Shown: in pieces, positions 63,209 to 64,000 of the stretch
Layout of the letters: every line of letters starts with the position of its first letter
Numbering within the stretch: the stretch's first letter is position 1
Assembly: GCA_037447655.1 (NCBI GenBank)
Contig: JBBHKE010003105.1
Location: 1 to 64,000 of the forward strand
DNA from: Zygnema cylindricum
Lineage: Eukaryota > Streptophyta > Zygnematophyceae > Zygnematales > Zygnemataceae
Direction: 5' to 3'
DNA length: 64,000 nt
Made by a program: the position numbers and the translations under genes
Notes under the pieces: model-generated
Seen by the model: the letters and a program-made list of their open reading frames with translations, nothing else
Database searches by the model: none
What the model was told of the DNA's origin: nothing

Positions 63209-64000
63209 TCACTCTCTCGCTGACATGGCATTATCCAAAAGATTCTCTGATGCTGACGTGGCGTCCTCGAGAGGATCTGACGCTGAGGTGGCGATTTTGA
63301 CATGCCCACTTTCAGACGCTGACATGGGACCCTCGAGAGAGTTTCCGGAATCTGGTATGGCGACCATTACAAGTCTGTTTTTGGATGCTGACGTGGCAGC
63401 TTGTGTAGGATTTTTGGCTGCTGACGAGGCGTCCTCGAGAGAGTTTCCAGAAGCTGATGTGGCGGGGTTTACAGGTCTGTTTTTAGATGCTGACGTGGCA
63501 TCTTGGGAAGGATTTTGGGATGCTGACGTGGAGGTTTTGAGAGGTCCCTGGGAGCGCCAGAAGGCGGCCAGAGAGCTCCCCATGATATTCATGGCCACGG
63601 CGGAGAGGGAGGCAGGGAGGGAAGAGAGGGGAGAGGAGAAGTGGGCACAAGCGAGAACTACACCGAGGGAGGAGTTTTGCATGCCGACCTGGGGGTGAGA
63701 GGGAGGGAGAGGGAGGGAGAGAGTGTGGGACACGAAAAGAGAGGGCGAGGGGAGAGGAGAGGAGTGAGAGGGGATGCAGGGGATAGGGGAGAAAGGAGAG
63801 GCGAGGAGGGAGGAGGGGCGAATGAGAGAGAGGGCAGAAAGGGGGGATGCGTTGAAAAAACACCGGTATGATAAAGAGAAACAAAAAGAATAAAAGTAAA
63901 AACAACGAAAAACCAAAACAAAAAAAAAAAACTGACCTCAATGGAAACAGCTCGTCTTTGAGGCTCTTCGTACCCGGCGAGACGTGACACCGTGTAGCTA
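63209..64000 (-). CDS. BASS-family sodium:organic-acid symporter, C-terminal end (runs off the window)
   Basis: The last two exons, 64000(continuing)-63937 and 63688-63209, are joined in phase 0 across GAG/GTCAGT and CCCCCAG/GTCGGC. The read-through SRLAGYEEPQRRAVSIE + VGMQNSSLGVVLACAHF is the sodium-binding helix region of bile-acid-symporter-type carriers. It is followed by LPASLSAVAMNIMGSSLAAFWR, the usual C-terminus. Plant members sit in the plastid envelope and move pyruvate or other organic anions with Na+. Beyond AFWRSQ there is an unusual tail of about 108 residues made of an 11-12-residue repeat (ATSASxNxLxD, about nine copies). The acceptor is preceded by a TCCCTC-rich pyrimidine tract. 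The upstream membrane helices lie off the window. Confidence 0.9.
63210..63540. repeat. 33-36-bp coding tandem repeat in the BASS tail
   Basis: On the minus strand GCCACGTCAGCATC recurs with spacers that encode NPSQD, NRPVNP, NSLED and similar. The plus strand shows GCTGACGTGGC, a bZIP-type core, four times exactly and several times in altered form. Both strands are open over the repeat, so only the minus-strand reading is supported, by its fusion to the carrier. Confidence 0.8.

Noticed and set aside
63153-63698. Plus-strand protein with DADVAS repeats
   Set aside because: It is the antisense reading of the BASS tail repeat; the minus strand is fused in frame to the conserved carrier.

Overview
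This window is nuclear DNA from a spliced eukaryote, most likely a streptophyte (a charophyte-grade alga or an early-diverging land plant). The lineage call rests on protein resemblance recalled from memory, not on a search. The N-terminal methyltransferase reads like the plant version along its whole length, including a basic C-terminal tail. The WrbA-type quinone reductase starts with the plant-type MGKGxGCVPSKKK leader. There is also a MOS7/Nup88-like nucleoporin and a BASS-family carrier. Degenerate TTTAGGG-like tracts fit the same lineage. Genes are sparse, split by long introns, and sit among microsatellites and small transposons.

Layout, left to right. A TA-flanked inverted-repeat element lies at 128-900. 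A minus-strand NUP88/MOS7 gene (3871-8338) has its 5' five exons visible and no recognisable C-terminal exons. A cluster of small TIR elements follows (8829-9455). The plus-strand NTMT1-like gene has eight exons (10262-16251), with different simple repeats in its introns. Next is a minus-strand FkbM-type methyltransferase with a membrane anchor (18599-23569, three exons), then a minus-strand non-LTR retrotransposon (about 25560-28890) whose RT/endonuclease frame carries two TAG codons. From about 29.4 to 39.4 kb there is almost no host coding sequence. It holds a 45-bp-unit satellite interrupted by three TIR elements, hAT-like elements with 8-bp target duplications, a Ty3/gypsy 3' remnant with its LTR, and fold-back elements.

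The WrbA-type quinone reductase gene (five exons, minus, 41431-45942) follows, then a second transposon block (46.8-50.2 kb) containing a large palindromic element. A multi-exon minus-strand gene (52862-59643) encodes a trypsin-like fold without an evident catalytic triad plus a long disordered region. More TIR and hAT elements occupy 60.9-61.9 kb. The 3' end of a BASS-family Na+ symporter gene, with an unusual repeated C-terminal tail, runs off the right edge (63209-64000).

Exon structures were built by hand from homologous motifs, GT/AG borders and codon phase. For NTMT1, FkbM, WrbA and BASS all phases close to continuous reading frames. Four themes recur: tandem duplications that copy only part of an exon; CCCTCT-type microsatellites next to, or as, 3' splice-site pyrimidine tracts and sometimes inside coding exons; TA-inserting elements of several families sharing one terminal motif; and the hexamer CCGTAC/GTACGG inside many of these elements. 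The genes are functionally unrelated (nuclear pore, protein N-terminal methylation, membrane-bound methyltransfer, redox, a degenerate protease fold, organic-acid transport), so I see no operon-like logic.
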